A DNA stretch of 64,000 bases, taken from positions 23,638,001 to 23,702,000 of the forward strand of contig NC_091674.1 in assembly GCF_042453785.1 (NCBI RefSeq), written 5' to 3'. Source of the DNA: Malus domestica. Taxonomy: Eukaryota; Streptophyta; Magnoliopsida; Rosales; Rosaceae. The stretch's first letter is position 1; every line of letters begins with the position of its first letter. The notes under the pieces are model-generated. The model did no database searches and was not told where the DNA came from. It saw only the letters and a program-made list of their open reading frames with translations. The translations under genes and the position numbers were made by a program. This document shows, in pieces, positions 33,452-51,780 of this stretch.

Positions 33452-33790
33452 GGACAATGTCACGTGGCACTACGTGATTGGTTGAAAATCTTATCGAAAT
33501 CTTGGCTAAATTATTGTAAACCGGAAGTGACACATGGCGTGTTGGGATTAGTCGAAAATATTATCGAAAATCTATCCACAAAATAGTACGTTCAGATAAT
33601 GACATGTGGCACGACGTGATTGGTTGAAAATCTTATCGAAATCTTGGCTAAATTATTGTAAAACGGAAGTGACACGTGGCGCGTCGGGATTGGTTGAAAA
33701 TCTTAGCAGAAATCTATTCACAAAATAGTACGTTCAGATAATGACACGTGGTGTGACGAGATTGGTTAAAAATCCTATTCGAAATTAAAA
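33452..33790. repeat. 142-bp tandem repeat with ACGTG cores, about 2.4 copies
   Basis: Units start near 33459, 33601 and 33743. Each is made of two related half-units of about 70 bases with the pattern GACACGTGGCG...GATTGGTTGAAAATCTTAT. The half-units carry G-box-like CACGTG or CATGTG words. Related sequence in reverse orientation occurs inside the MITE at 44169-45032, so this array is probably the inner part of the same transposon family. Confidence 0.85.
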
Positions 33791-33837
33791 CTATTTTATT
33801 TTTTTATTCTTTTAGAAAAAATTTAAAAATATTTTAA

Positions 33838-34030
33838 ATGGGCTGAGTGCCGGCGCATTTTGTAAGGGTGGAGATCGTTTGTGCCAGGGCATTTTTTCAT
33901 TGGGTGCCAGCGCATTTTTTTGGGGGTGGAGATGCATTGGCCTATTACTGTTCATTGGAGTCTGTTATTGTTCACTGAAGTGGATAAATTGGCTGGGTGC
34001 TGGCACAAAGTCCTTAGGGGTGGACTTGTT
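33838..34030 (-). mobile_element. Truncated MITE terminus, same family as the ELIP-gene insertion
   Basis: The plus strand here is close to the reverse complement of 44169-44300 in the ELIP MITE: GGGTGCCAGCGCATTTTTTT, CCTATTACTGTTCATTGGAG and the terminal GGGGTGGACTTGTTC followed by TTA. The opposite terminus is not found upstream, so this copy is truncated or rearranged. Confidence 0.8.
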
Positions 34031-34305
34031 CTTAAGGACACGCATATATTTTCTAGCACAATGGCATACACCACAAATTTACAATAATTTCTGTTGTAGA
34101 CAAATCAATATTTGACATATATGTATATAGTTTCTTTTTTCTTTTTGCAATTTTGACGAGTTATATTATTACGTATCAATTTGTGATTCTCAGATACCGA
34201 GCGATGCTCTAAATCGTTGTTGATACCAAATACAATTACTAGTAGATTTGCTCTTACATCTCAGTTTAAAGTTATCACAAAAAGATCTTAAGTTTGATCC
34301 TCATT

Positions 34306-35173
34306 CCCTACTTTTTTATTGCTTCGTATACGAAGTATAGTTAACTGACCCCGTCAGATAACTTGACACTAATCTTGACTTTTTGTTTCCTTTTCAAATG
34401 AACCCTTTTTACATAGACAATAAAATTACAGTTTGGTGGTTGGTTGGAGGGGAAGAATGACGTGTGAAAAGGATAAAAAAAAAAGTAATGAAAAAAGATT
34501 GAAAACTTTAATCAAAATGATAAAATGTATTATAAGTGAATAGTACCATGAGTAAATTTTTAAAGTAAAAATGTTATTTTCGTTAAAAGTAAACAGTACA
34601 GAAAGTGTTTCGTTAAAACTTCAAAAAAAAAATAAAGGTTTGGATCCCTCTTTTACTATTCTTTTGAAATTTACTACATTTGAGAGTAGTATGTGCTTGC
34701 CCTTTCGTTATACGTTCCATGGCTGAATTAGCTGACATAACTCCACTGCCTTTGAAACAAACTGCTCTCAGGGTGCCATGTTTAAGTCCCAAACGAAAAC
34801 TCCAAGCTTTAGTCTCATCCACGAGTTACGAACTATCGAGGTTGGTTTGTATTCCAGTTGGTTAAGACAATTCACCCATGCGCCGGCTATCCTGCGTTTG
34901 ACTACCCTTTTTGCTTGCATCGTTTTATAGAAATGAAACATGAAAAAAGGAGTTAAAGACTAAATGAAAGTGTATCAAAGTGATCATATATCTACAAGCA
35001 TGTAGAACATATTAAATAGACTAATTATTGATAATTACAGTTATTTACAGATTGAATGGGGAATTGCCCCAAAAGATGACTGGAGATTTGAATGTACAAC
35101 TATCACTATGTACAGTGACTACAGATAATGCAAGTATGCAACTGTCTATTTTAGCAGAGAATTCGTATGCCCT
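34306..35173. other. Intergenic DNA with a SINE-like fragment; 3' UTR of the Atos gene
   Basis: At about 34850-34915 CCAGTTGGTTAAGACAATTC and CTGCGTTTGACTACCC resemble box A and box B of a tRNA-derived SINE ending in a T-rich tail. The part from about 34950 to 35173 is the likely 3' UTR of the minus-strand Atos gene. No other gene is seen. Confidence 0.4.
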
Positions 35174-39621
<4,448 letters not shown>

Positions 39622-41000
39622 CTTCAAATATTTCAAGGTGAATGCTTTATTTAGCTTGATTTTTTTTTTTTTTTTATAATGTGTTTTCTTTTTCTGCTTT
39701 CTCGGTGTATTTATGCATAAAAATCAAACTGCATTTCTATGTTCCGAGTTACCAAATGGTTCCAAGTTGCCCAATCATTACTGTGCTACCAAAGACTTGA
39801 CTTGCCTCGGTCCCCCTAACTAAAGAAGTAGTTCTAAATTTCTAACAATCTAATTCCAATTCCCAGTAATACTAGAAGCTATGATACTATCCCTACCAAA
39901 TGCATTTGCATCCCAACTATTTCTTCATCAGACATATGGGAAATCAAGCAGAAATCAGGATCTCGAATGGGATAGGTAGAAAGCCATGTCTTCTTCACGC
40001 AGCTAACAATGGGAAATAAGCAGCTCATGGCTTTCCATAAAACCCAATGCAGCATCCTGGAATTATCAGCTCGGTCAGAAAGTGGCAATCGACAACCAAA
40101 AGAGAAAAACTAAACATTCAAACTCCAGATTCTTTTATCTTTTCCCCTTTGGTCTTATCATTTCCAAAAGCAAGCAAATAAAATACAGTGATCCCCCAAC
40201 ATAATCTTAACCGTTACGACTGAACAAAAACAAAATGCAGGGGCATAAAACAGAAACCAATCAAATGACTGAGATTCCAAGAAGTAATCCAAGAAGTAAA
40301 ACCTTTGAAATTCTCAACAAAATACTGTCAATGAAGAAATTTCAATGTGGCCAGCTTTGATTCATACAGGATTCCATACCCAATGAGCCAATGATTCAAT
40401 GAAGAATATGCTCGAAAACTTCACTTAATGTTTAACAACACAAAATGTTCACAACGCCATTTATATAGTAATCTAAACAAATGTGTGCTAAAATACAAGA
40501 AGTCAACAACCCAACAAATTCCAGCTACAATTTCTACATGGGTCCAATTGGTTGCTCAAGAATTCTAGAAAATCGAACAAGACATATCTCCATACATAAC
40601 TGATTATTTGTATTTTCAGTACATAGAACTTTCTCAAAAGTTTGATTCTTTAACTGTTCAACATAAACAACAAAGATAAAGCTAAAACCTTTCACAAGCT
40701 GATCAATCCAAAACAACCATTTCTTTTCAAATTTCAATCCAACTACTAAAATCTCAAGAACCCAAAAAAATTAGAAAAAAAAGCAGCACAACCCAGAATT
40801 AAATTTCGTACCCTTTTCCTCAGAAAACTAGAAACAGAAAAGCCAAACGCCAAAAGCACTTATTGTGGTTGTTTCAAAAATCAGCAGGCTTCTTCTTTCT
40901 TCTTGTGCGAAACTCGTCTGTTTTGGTTGCAATTCCTCTGGTTTCCATCTGTTTTCCTTTTTGGTGTAAGAAAATGGATGTTGGGTAGTGATTGAAGATT
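39622..41000. other. 5' leader/intron and promoter region of the Atos gene
   Basis: A poly(T) tract at about 39658-39676 and plain AT-rich DNA follow the ATG. A purine-rich stretch at about 40815-40960 on the minus strand, ending in a possible donor, is a good candidate for a non-coding first exon. No other gene is supported. Confidence 0.4.
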
Positions 41001-43158
41001 TGGCGTTGGTCCCCCAAATTTGTTGAATAAATTAACAGAAAGAATTACCAAAAAAAAAATTAACAGAAAGAAAAAAGTAATAAAAAAAAAAATTGTGGGT
41101 CATGAATATCGCATTATCCCGAATTTTCTGACCGGTTGGCTGCGGTTGAAAACCACATCACATGTTGGTCTGTTTTCTTTTCTTTCCTGTGTATGTTGTT
41201 GGCAAATTGGCATGAAATTGTTTGTGGGCAAATCCAAACCCCAAACGCAAAAGCCAAAAGCCAAAAGCCGAAAGCAGAAACCAGGGGCTCCCTTTGAATT
41301 CAAGTCGCGGCCCTCTTTTTCCCGTCATAATTAGTTTATTATTACATCACATGTCCTGTCTACCTCCACGCCAACTTTGTCTCTGCACAACTTGGTCTCT
41401 CTCTGTTGCCCAGTTTTCATTTTTCATATTTATAAATGGAAAAGAAATTGAAAAATGGTTACGTAGGTAAAATGTTTGGTCCATTCTTATTTGTATATGA
41501 TGCAAAACTCATGCACGTCTTCAAATCTTATTACAAATTTCCGAACAGTTGAGAATTGACCTTAGTTATTAGAGAATAATTAATTACCAACAAATTTAAA
41601 TACTCTTTCTTGTGAATGGGTCTACTTGTTTAAGATTTTTGGGCGTAAAGTGTCGTTTATACATTGTAAAAGAGGTGTTATATGCGAAAGTATCATATAT
41701 TGATATCTAATCATATTGTAAGAAACGAGCATCCATATTCCGTACTCAAGAATTTCTCAGATTTCGTTAACTGTATATGATATTGTCTTGTTGCATAGGA
41801 TAGCAAGTTGGTTTCGTAACCTCACCACCACCGTGTAATAGCACTAGCAATTAAGTATAGCATCAATAATGGGAGATGTGAAAGCAAGAGATATATATGT
41901 TTGGAGGCCTATATGACTTGTACATCGTCCAAAACTTTCTGCTCCAACTATGTATTTTATATTCTGAAATCTCATGTCACTCTTTCCAATCCTTTTAAAA
42001 TTTAGGTAGGATGACAAGCAATCAATCTAATTAAAGAGATGTGAGCAGATACAATCAATTTTTTTTTTTTGTTATTAGATTATTGATAATTTGTAATGCT
42101 CCTCGCGCATAAGTAAGGGTCAAATATCATAGTTGTTTTCGTTGTGAATGTGTGTGTGTGTGTATATATATATATTTTATCTAATATATATGTGAATGTG
42201 AAGTGACCAAAAAGATACATACAAGTTTGTGTGACGAGAAAGATAAATACAAAAAGATAAACGTCAGACTACACCAAAATTTCTCTCTCGCCATAAAACA
42301 ATACAAAAGATAAGTAACCAATTAGTTATTTGTACTCAACCCTTGTGGCTGAAGACGTTCTTATTATCAAGAAAAGCTTTCATAACATGAGTACATTGTT
42401 ATTATTGCGACGCATGTCTATTGATATTAATTTGATGCCGCCAAAGTAATTTCCTCCCGGGTTGCCACTTGCGTGGTTGCCTAAAATTCTCTGTCAATGC
42501 TTTTGCATTCGTCAACAAAGCAAAGCATTTCATCCTTCTAATTTTCACACGCTTTGCCAAAAAAACAAGAAGACCAACTGACCATATATATAAATCCCCA
42601 CAAAGCCATGTCAAACGTAAATTACGTAATTAAGAGGAGGAAATTAATTAAACCCTCCAACTTTTTTTGAATCTTTCTAACCCCATAAGCGGTGTAACAT
42701 TCTTCAATTATCTAGAAGACTAGAACGTTGCAATCTGGTACTCTCTCGTAGATTGTAGAATGTGCTACGTAGCCCTCGTGACCAGAACCTGTGAAAAAAA
42801 CCCTAAAAACCAAATGCCACCGCGGAAATCAGACGCACTGTTGATCCCTTGCAGCGTTGTGGTGAGTGAGGAAGCCACGTCCATTTCTCGTACACTACTT
42901 ACCACAATCTGTGTGGAGCAAGAGAAACCCCGTTTTGACTGGGAAACCCTAATGAGGACGTACGTGGTGCCAAATTTTGCACCATTCAGCTTCCTCCGCT
43001 TAGCACCTAGGGCCTCAAGGTCACTCCACTATATAATCCCACTCCAAGGCATGCAATTTCAACAGTCCAAATAAAACGCACACTTTACAGCCTTCTCAAA
43101 AGTGCATCAGTTAATTAACTATTTGCCTGCTTAATCCTGTTTAATTAAGAAACGTACA
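41001..43158. other. Intergenic DNA and ELIP promoter
   Basis: About 1.7 kb without recognisable genes, including a (GT)n(AT)n microsatellite at about 42147-42175. The last 400 bases look like a light/stress promoter: GAAGCCACGTCC (about 42869), GACGTACGTGGTGCC (about 42957) and a TATA box TATATAAT at 43030-43037, about 120 bases before the ELIP ATG. Confidence 0.5.
43030..43037 (+). promoter_or_regulatory. TATA box of the ELIP gene
   Basis: TATATAAT precedes the ATG at 43159 by about 120 bases. ACGT-core motifs lie 70-160 bases upstream, in line with the light- and stress-driven expression known for ELIP genes. Confidence 0.65.
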
Positions 43159-45089
43159 ATGGCTGCAACAGTTTCCATGCAATCAATCTTTACAAGTTCT
43201 GTAGCTTATGGAGTTGGTAAGAGCAGAGTGAACCAGCTGATTGTTCCTGCTAACTATGCACCAAGTAGTCTGCGTAAGCATGCTCACATGAGAGTAATCG
43301 CAATGGCCAAGGTAAATTTCCTCTATAAGTCTTTAGTTAATCTAGCATTATACATGTATTAGGGTTAGGGTTTTAATCACATATGGGTTAATTGCAGGAT
43401 GAACAGAAGGAGCAACCAACCACTGTTACAGATGCATCAGAAAATTCAGAGCCAGCTCCTTCATCACCTTTACCTCCTCCACCTCCTCCTCCTCCTAAGG
43501 TAATTAACTACTCCTTATGCCGGGAAGCTTTCTTTTGCCAAACTTACATTGTTCAACTCTCAATTTAACCACACATTTAGGGCTAATTAGAGTTGAAATT
43601 CAGAGTCTCGTAACATAAATATTTTAATTACGTGTTACAAAATAGTTCGATGAGAGAACATTAACAAGCAGAGCTATATGTATCTCAAACACATCGTGCA
43701 CAACATAAAAAAAAAAAATTTTAAAAATTATAGCTCCACCACTCATATTTATAAAACTCTAATTCCACCACTCATTCTTATAAAATTTCAAAACTATAAG
43801 CTCATGAAGATACATAGATTCTCATGGGATGCACGACAAGCATGTGACGTGTACATATTTCTCTCTGTGTGCAGGTCAGCCCAAAGTTTTCCGACGTGCT
43901 TGCATTTAGTGGCCCAGCACCGGAGAGAATCAACGGCAGGCTAGCAATGGTGGGATTCGTTGCAGCTCTAGCAGTGGAGCTATCCAAGGGCCAAGATGTG
44001 TTTGCTCAGATATCCAACGGTTTAGGGATCCCATTGTTCCTCGGCACCAGCATTTTGCTGTCGGTGGCATCCTTGGTTCCTCTATTCAAAGGGGTGAGTG
44101 TGGAGTCCAAATCAGAGGGACTCATGACTTCAGATGCTGAGTTGTGGAATGGAAGGCTGGCAATGTTAGAGCAAGTCCACCCCTAAGGACTTTGCGCCAG
44201 CACCCAGCGCATTTATCCACTCAAATGAACAGTAATAGACTGGAGTGAACAGTAATAGGCCAAGGCATCTCCACCCCTAAAAAAATGCGCTGGCACCCAG
44301 CGCATTTTTTTGGTGTGTTTTTTTTTTTTAAGTTTATTTCGGATAAGATTTTTAACCAATTTCAGATAAAATTTCAAATAAACTTAAAAAAAATACACAC
44401 TAAAATAAAATTACATACTCATCAAATAAACTATAAAAAAAAAACACACTAAAATGAAATTACATAAACTCATCAAATACACTTTATTCTTCAACCACAA
44501 GTTTTTTGGTATTTTTTTTTCACACAAAAAGTATATGAAAGCTTTGGTAGAAAGTGTAGAAAATATTGAAATGTGGTGTAAGGTGGAAGATGAGAGTTAG
44601 GTATTTATAGAAAAAATAAATAAATTTTTTTTTAAAATTTTATGTATTTTTTAATATTTTTTCTGTATGTTTTAATAAATTTTAATTAGTTAATTAATGT
44701 GGACCTTTGATCTGTGATCGGACAGTATATTTTAAAAGTAAAATTTAAATTTTTTTTACCGTTGGAAATCCAACGGATATAAGCATGCCACGTCGCTGAT
44801 GGGATCCGGAGCACAAGTGGGCTGACAGCCCTGTCGGCTACTCGCGGCAGCGCCTGCGTGAAGCGCACGCGCCAGGCAAACTGCCCAGCTTCTTGCTCAG
44901 TCTGTTTTGGGCTGGTCCATTGCCCAGCTCGGGCTGGGTACCAGTCAAAATGAGGGGTGGACTTGGTTGACAGGGTGCTGGCCCTGTTTTTATGCTGGGT
45001 CCTGGGCAAAATCCACTGGGGTGGAATTGCTCTTAGGACTAGTAGCCTTGGCCTTCACTGAGTATGTGAAGGGTGGGACCCTAGTGTAG
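43159..45089 (+). pseudogene. ELIP: Early light-induced protein (ELIP) gene disrupted by a MITE in exon 3
   Basis: Exons are 43159-43311, 43398-43499 and 43875 onward, with GT/AG borders. Exon 1 encodes a chloroplast transit-like N-terminus (MAATVSMQSIFTSSVAYGVG). Exon 2 encodes a Pro-rich linker. Exon 3 encodes helix 1 with the chlorophyll-binding motif [20 protein letters not shown], helix 2 ([17 protein letters not shown]) and the start of helix 3 ([10 protein letters not shown]). An 864-base element is inserted at 44169-45032. The remaining 18 codon triplets with the stop (45036-45089, ending FTEYVKGGTLV) lie beyond it. Read through the junction, the protein would end after five foreign residues at 44186 (188 aa instead of about 200) and lose most of helix 3. 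ELIPs bind free chlorophyll and protect thylakoids under high light or cold. Function of this allele is doubtful. Confidence 0.92.
44169..45032. mobile_element. 864-bp PIF/Harbinger-like MITE inserted in the ELIP gene
   Basis: The element begins GAGCAAGTCCACCCC and ends GGGGTGGAATTGCTC: 15-base inverted termini with one mismatch. It is flanked by TTA on both sides (44166-44168 and 45033-45035). A TTA duplication and GAGCA-type termini fit PIF/Harbinger (Tourist-like) MITEs. No transposase frame is present. Near each end, sub-terminal repeats of the CCAGCGCATTT/ACAGTAATAG type occur; a related truncated copy lies at 33838-34030. Confidence 0.93.
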
Positions 45090-45504
45090 ACTAATATCTC
45101 AAAAGAGTGGGTTCATTTTCATTCTACGTAATATTAAGTGCTATGAGTATTAGATGATTTGTAGTCTTGTTCAAATTAAAATCATAATGTAAATCAATTT
45201 AAGTCATCTAGTCATATATTGTAATTACAATTTATAAAATAATGTAAATATATAAAATGTCACATTTACATACTCCACAATCCCAAAATATATGACTAAC
45301 GCTAAAGAGACCCAATTTTTAAATCAAATTTGCAAATCAAACGATGTGTCACTAATAAGAAATAAACACGTTAATCAACATTTAATTAATAATTTAATCA
45401 TCGACAACCATATAACCCACAATATATAAGTGTATGTATATTTGCCTTTTCTTTCATAGTATTTTTCTGAGGTGAACTGTGGTTTTGAATGCAAGTAAAC
45501 TTTT
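45090..45504. other. ELIP 3' flank
   Basis: AT-rich sequence with the probable former 3' UTR of the ELIP gene. No other feature is seen. Confidence 0.4.
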
Positions 45505-45636
45505 TTGCATGTGGTCCAATATCTTAGTGGATACGATGTTGGATTTTCGCCCACGCGTCCCGAGTTCGAAACTCTTCCTTCCCTAAATTATTGTAATACT
45601 TTCTAACTCTCACCACTCTTTCTAATAATAATAATA

Positions 45637-45695
<59 letters not shown>
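45505..45695 (+). repeat. tRNA-derived SINE-like unit with an (AAT)n tail
   Basis: TATCTTAGTGGATACGA resembles a Pol III box A, and CGAGTTCGAAACTC about 40 bases further resembles box B. The unit runs into an (AAT)n microsatellite at about 45623-45695. This is the layout of a plant SINE with a microsatellite-like tail. The tRNA of origin is not clear. Confidence 0.6.
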
Positions 45696-45697
<2 letters not shown>

Positions 45698-45726
45698 GAA
45701 TGCAATGCAACCTTTTAGACTCATGA

Positions 45727-47981
45727 TGACACATCCCAACCCGAATCAGGGCATGCTAATCGTCACGTGAGAGTGACGTAGCCATGTGCACAGTGCAGAA
45801 GCAATAATGATAATAGAGAATACGGATAAATGAAAACCAACTCATAAGAGTACTAGTTAAGACAAGTGCTAGAATATGTGCAAATACGCAATTAGAGCGT
45901 AAGTAGCCTAAGTTCAGTCCAGAAGACAAGTACTAATTAAACGACACCCAAAGATGCCTTACATTTGTGATGGTCTGTCAGAACCTCCAATTAATCCTCG
46001 TGAGCCACCAATGAACAAGCTTATCTAAAACCTGGAGGGGAGTAAAACAGAAAGTGTGAGTGGGCAAAAATAAAGCTTTTCAAAACCATTTCATTTATCA
46101 AATGATCTAACCCCTTGCCGTAAAACATGTATACTTTTCCCAGAAATGGAATATAAACATATATATATATATATCAAATCATGCTTCACATATCCATATT
46201 CATAAGTATGCCATGCCCAAAATATAAAACAAAATAAGTAACTCAGGTGAAAATATATTCATGGAAAATAACACATTAGCCGGAACCCTGCAGAGGTTTG
46301 TACGACTGAATTCATAGCTCATTAGTCAATCTAGCAATAATCACCGCAAGTGACCTATACGGCACTACACTGCACACGAGTCGGAACCACTGTAAGGGTC
46401 TGTACGACAGGAATGGGTTTAATATAGTTATGCTCATTACTACGTTCTTGTTATAATTGTGCGATAAATCGTTAGTCACCTATAAGTCGGAATCACCTAT
46501 AATGGTCTGTACGACAAGACTATGCACCTAAATTGGATTCAATGTAAGCATACGGTGCGGGAGGTGACATCATAAACAGGCATGTACCATAACTCTGGCT
46601 AAATTACAATCACCCGGGGTGCAAGTTCATGAGCTCTCAATCACGTCTCACATTATCAATGTCTCATATAACAAAACATAACTCACCTGTACTTACCTGA
46701 GCGTCCACAACACCAATTCATATTATGCATCATATAGTAATTCATATGCTGAATATAAATTTATATGCATGGCATTTCAAAGCATACTTTCATTTAAACG
46801 CATTTTCTAGGAAAATATCAAGTATATAAATATATACTGAAAACTAAAAGCCCACTCACTGGTATGTCGAAGGGTCGTAGCCCCCGAGTCGCCCTTGACT
46901 GCGCTCGTCCTCGGGATAGGTCTCACCTATATGCGAAATAACTGAATAAACGTTATTTAAAGCACATAGACAAAACTAGTTAATAACTTCTTATTCATTG
47001 CTCAAATGGGGTGTTTAAATATACCAACGTGATCTACACAACCTCACAAACATCCCCATATTTTTAGAAAAAGTTTCCGACCACCCACGCGTCGGCCAAG
47101 GCACGGCCAGACGCACCCTCACGCGCGGGTAACCCTGACGGAAACCTAACTGCCGTTAGGAATATTCCGTTAAAAAGCAACAGAAACCGTTAAATCTACA
47201 TGACAGTGTTAGAATATTTCGTCAAGTTTAACGGATATATTCTCTGTCTTTTTCCTTCGAACTCCGGCGACCGTCGTCGTCGTCGAAAACTGGAAAATCT
47301 TAAAATCCTTATAACTTCTTCATTTTTGCACCAAAACTCATGAAACTAATACCAAATTGAAACTTACAACGAATAGAACACATTCTTACCAATTTCAAGC
47401 TCCAAAAATCACGGAATCACGTCGGAAAATTCCTCGATAATCCTGCCAAATTGCAACTCATCAAAACTAGGTCTCCCGACGTCCAATTTGCTTGGTTTTT
47501 CTTCTCCGAGCTTCGTAAGAACGTCCTAAAGCTTCCTATGAGCTTAAAATCCCCTGAAACATCCATAATTACGACCACAGTACTCAAATCGAGGGTGATG
47601 ATTTCTCGGGGTTTTGAGGGTTTCATGATCTAAAAATGGCATATATGAACTCAGAGACTTGCAAGGAGTTTGAATCTTACCTTATTGACGTCCATCCATG
47701 CGTGTATGATTGGTTCCAAAGTTCATCCGTACAATTGTACGGATTTTCAGAAAAATCCGTGAAGGAGGAGAGAGAGAGTGCACGGGTGTGTTGTGTGGGT
47801 GTGTTATGTGGTCCTAGTTTGTCCCCAACAAACCAAAACAAAACACTTAAGTCCTAAGTATTCCAAAACTTAGGAAAAATTAAAAAAGAAACCGCAACCA
47901 ATATATCACACACCATAAGGTTCAAGGGTATAATTGTAATTTCAGGCTGTCGAAAATAATACTCTGGGACGCGCTGTGACA
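45727..47981 (+). mobile_element. Probable solo LTR, 2255 bp
   Basis: The unit starts TGACACATCCCAACCC and ends GCGCTGTGACA (TG...CA termini, both ends with TGACA). It is flanked by a perfect 5-base duplication CATGA (45722-45726 and 47982-47986). It has no coding frames, primer site or internal domains, as expected of one LTR left after LTR-LTR recombination. Long LTRs beginning TGTGACA/TGACAC-CCC are known for Tekay/Del-type chromoviruses, so a gypsy origin is likely but unproven. It contains three related words of the GGAACCACTGTAAGGGTCTG type (about 46280, 46383, 46488). A non-autonomous element with the same termini is the alternative. Confidence 0.8.
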
Positions 47982-47986
47982 CATGA

Positions 47987-49741
47987 ACTTGACTATAGTA
48001 GACTTAATAATTGTGAATACTTCCTTAAATATTGAACATTTAACCTTGAATAGTTGAATAATTAATTTAAACTTGTAAGCTGCCCACCATAGTAAATATT
48101 AACCATCAATAATAAATAAAAATATCAATCAACACTTAAGTAATAATTCGATTATCAATAATCACGTCATATGATCCACTACATATGATTTAAATAGATA
48201 ATTTCTCTAACATCACATTTTATTCATTATTATAATGTTAAGGTCTACGTTTGACCAAAAAAAAAATTGACCAACAAAAAGGAGTGTTAAATTCTACGAT
48301 TACTTTTAAGATCCAACTCCAAGAACCTAAATATGTTAACTAGTCAAATTGAAATTAAATGAATTAAATCAAAAGTTGTGCTAGTATCAATCGTAAATGA
48401 GCACATAATAATATATTGACTATTGATATGCGTGGGACGCTTGTGAGAGTGATGTTATGTCAACTATTGATGGTTTGTCCATGACTTACGCAGGACCCAA
48501 ACAATCGATCACTAAAACTACATCACACACTCGCAAAATAGTGCTAACATCTTTCGTCAATGAGATTATATATTAGCAATTGTGATTGTGTACATAAAGT
48601 TGTTTTTCTTGAACCACGATTTTATACTTTAATCAAAACTAAGGGGCGTTTCATTTGGAATTTTCAAGGTGAGTGAATTTCTTCAAAATTTTAGAGGTAG
48701 AAGGCATGATTTGTTTAACACATTATGAAATTCTCTCAAAACCATCAAAATTCTTCACTTTATAAAATTCTTTAAAAGAGAAATTTTAAAATGTTATAAG
48801 AACTCATACACTTTTATCAATTTGTCATATGAACTTAAATTTTAAACAATTTGTTATATAAACTTTCTGAATTCATTAATTTGTCATATGCCCTTAATTC
48901 CGTAAGGGTTTACGTTCAAAATAAATCGTACTTTGTACATGACTTGTGTTTAGAGATATTTAGGACTTTCAACTCTCCACTCTCCCAAAAAGTTTTCTTT
49001 GCCGAAACAAAAATTTAGAGTTTCTATAAACTAAAAAATGAAAATGTTTAGGCAATGAAATAATATTTTTTATTCTAAAACAAAAATCAAACTTAGTATA
49101 ACGACATGGCATAATTACGATCGAGTTTCTCTCCAACAGTATAGTCCTCAAAATATATACCACATGTTCTTGTAGTATAATTGTCCTCTAAAACAATGGT
49201 AAATATCAACTTACATTATTTTAACTAAGTTATTCCTTATGGCAAACAATAAAATGAAAATGAGGTCAAATGTTTGAAATAATTCTGAACACAAGTTATG
49301 TGCAAGTGTTTTGCATAAAAAACTTAATAGTGTTAAGATGAGATGATAAATTAATGATTTTGGAAAGTTGATATGACAAATTAAAAAAAATGTGCAAGTT
49401 CATATGACATTTCAAAAAATTTATTTATACACTGTATAAATACATATAAAAAAACTTTGACGATGTAAGATGATACTTTTCGAGTGCTAATAATAATTTT
49501 TATATAGTAATTTATTTAAAAAAAAACCTTTAACTGGTTAGTTGATAGTGAAATTTGATTTACCCTATCTCTCTCTAGTAAGTGCAAGTAACTACCGTTA
49601 CGCATAAAAAAATGAAGTGCAAGTAAAGCATACATTCGAGAAAGCGATAGAGAGCGAGATAAAGGCGAGAGCTTTATTTGCCGTACCGCCATCTCCCACT
49701 CTCCTAGAGTTCTTCTGCTAATTCTCTCCGAGTAATTAAAG
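47987..49741. other. AT-rich intergenic DNA upstream of the E2 gene
   Basis: No gene is supported. Words such as CATATGACAAATTA and their complements near 48850 and 49370 (for example AATTTGTCATATG at 48883 and GATATGACAAATT at 49371) hint at an old inverted-repeat element of about 550 bases, but ends were not found. The last 150 bases, with GAGAGCGAGATAAAGGCGAG, are the probable 5' UTR of the E2 gene. Confidence 0.4.

Positions 49742-51780
<2,039 letters not shown>

Larger units (their letters stand above)
32983..34305 (+). repeat. 280-bp direct duplication flanking about 770 bp of transposon-like DNA
   Basis: The segment 32983-33262, opening TTAAGGACACGCCTATATTT, is repeated at 34031-34305 with roughly a dozen substitutions and a small deletion. 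Both copies share TCTAGCACAATGGCATACAC and GTTATCACAAAAAGATCTTA. Between them lie the 142-base repeats and a MITE terminus described separately. The second copy begins exactly at the TTA that borders the MITE terminus. Confidence 0.9.

Noticed and set aside
44907..45089. Plus-strand frame joining MITE sequence to the ELIP tail
   Set aside because: Only the last 17 codons are ELIP. The rest is the MITE terminus, so this is not an independent gene.
45524..45739. Minus-strand frame with a poly-Tyr stretch
   Set aside because: It is the translation of the (AAT)n microsatellite.
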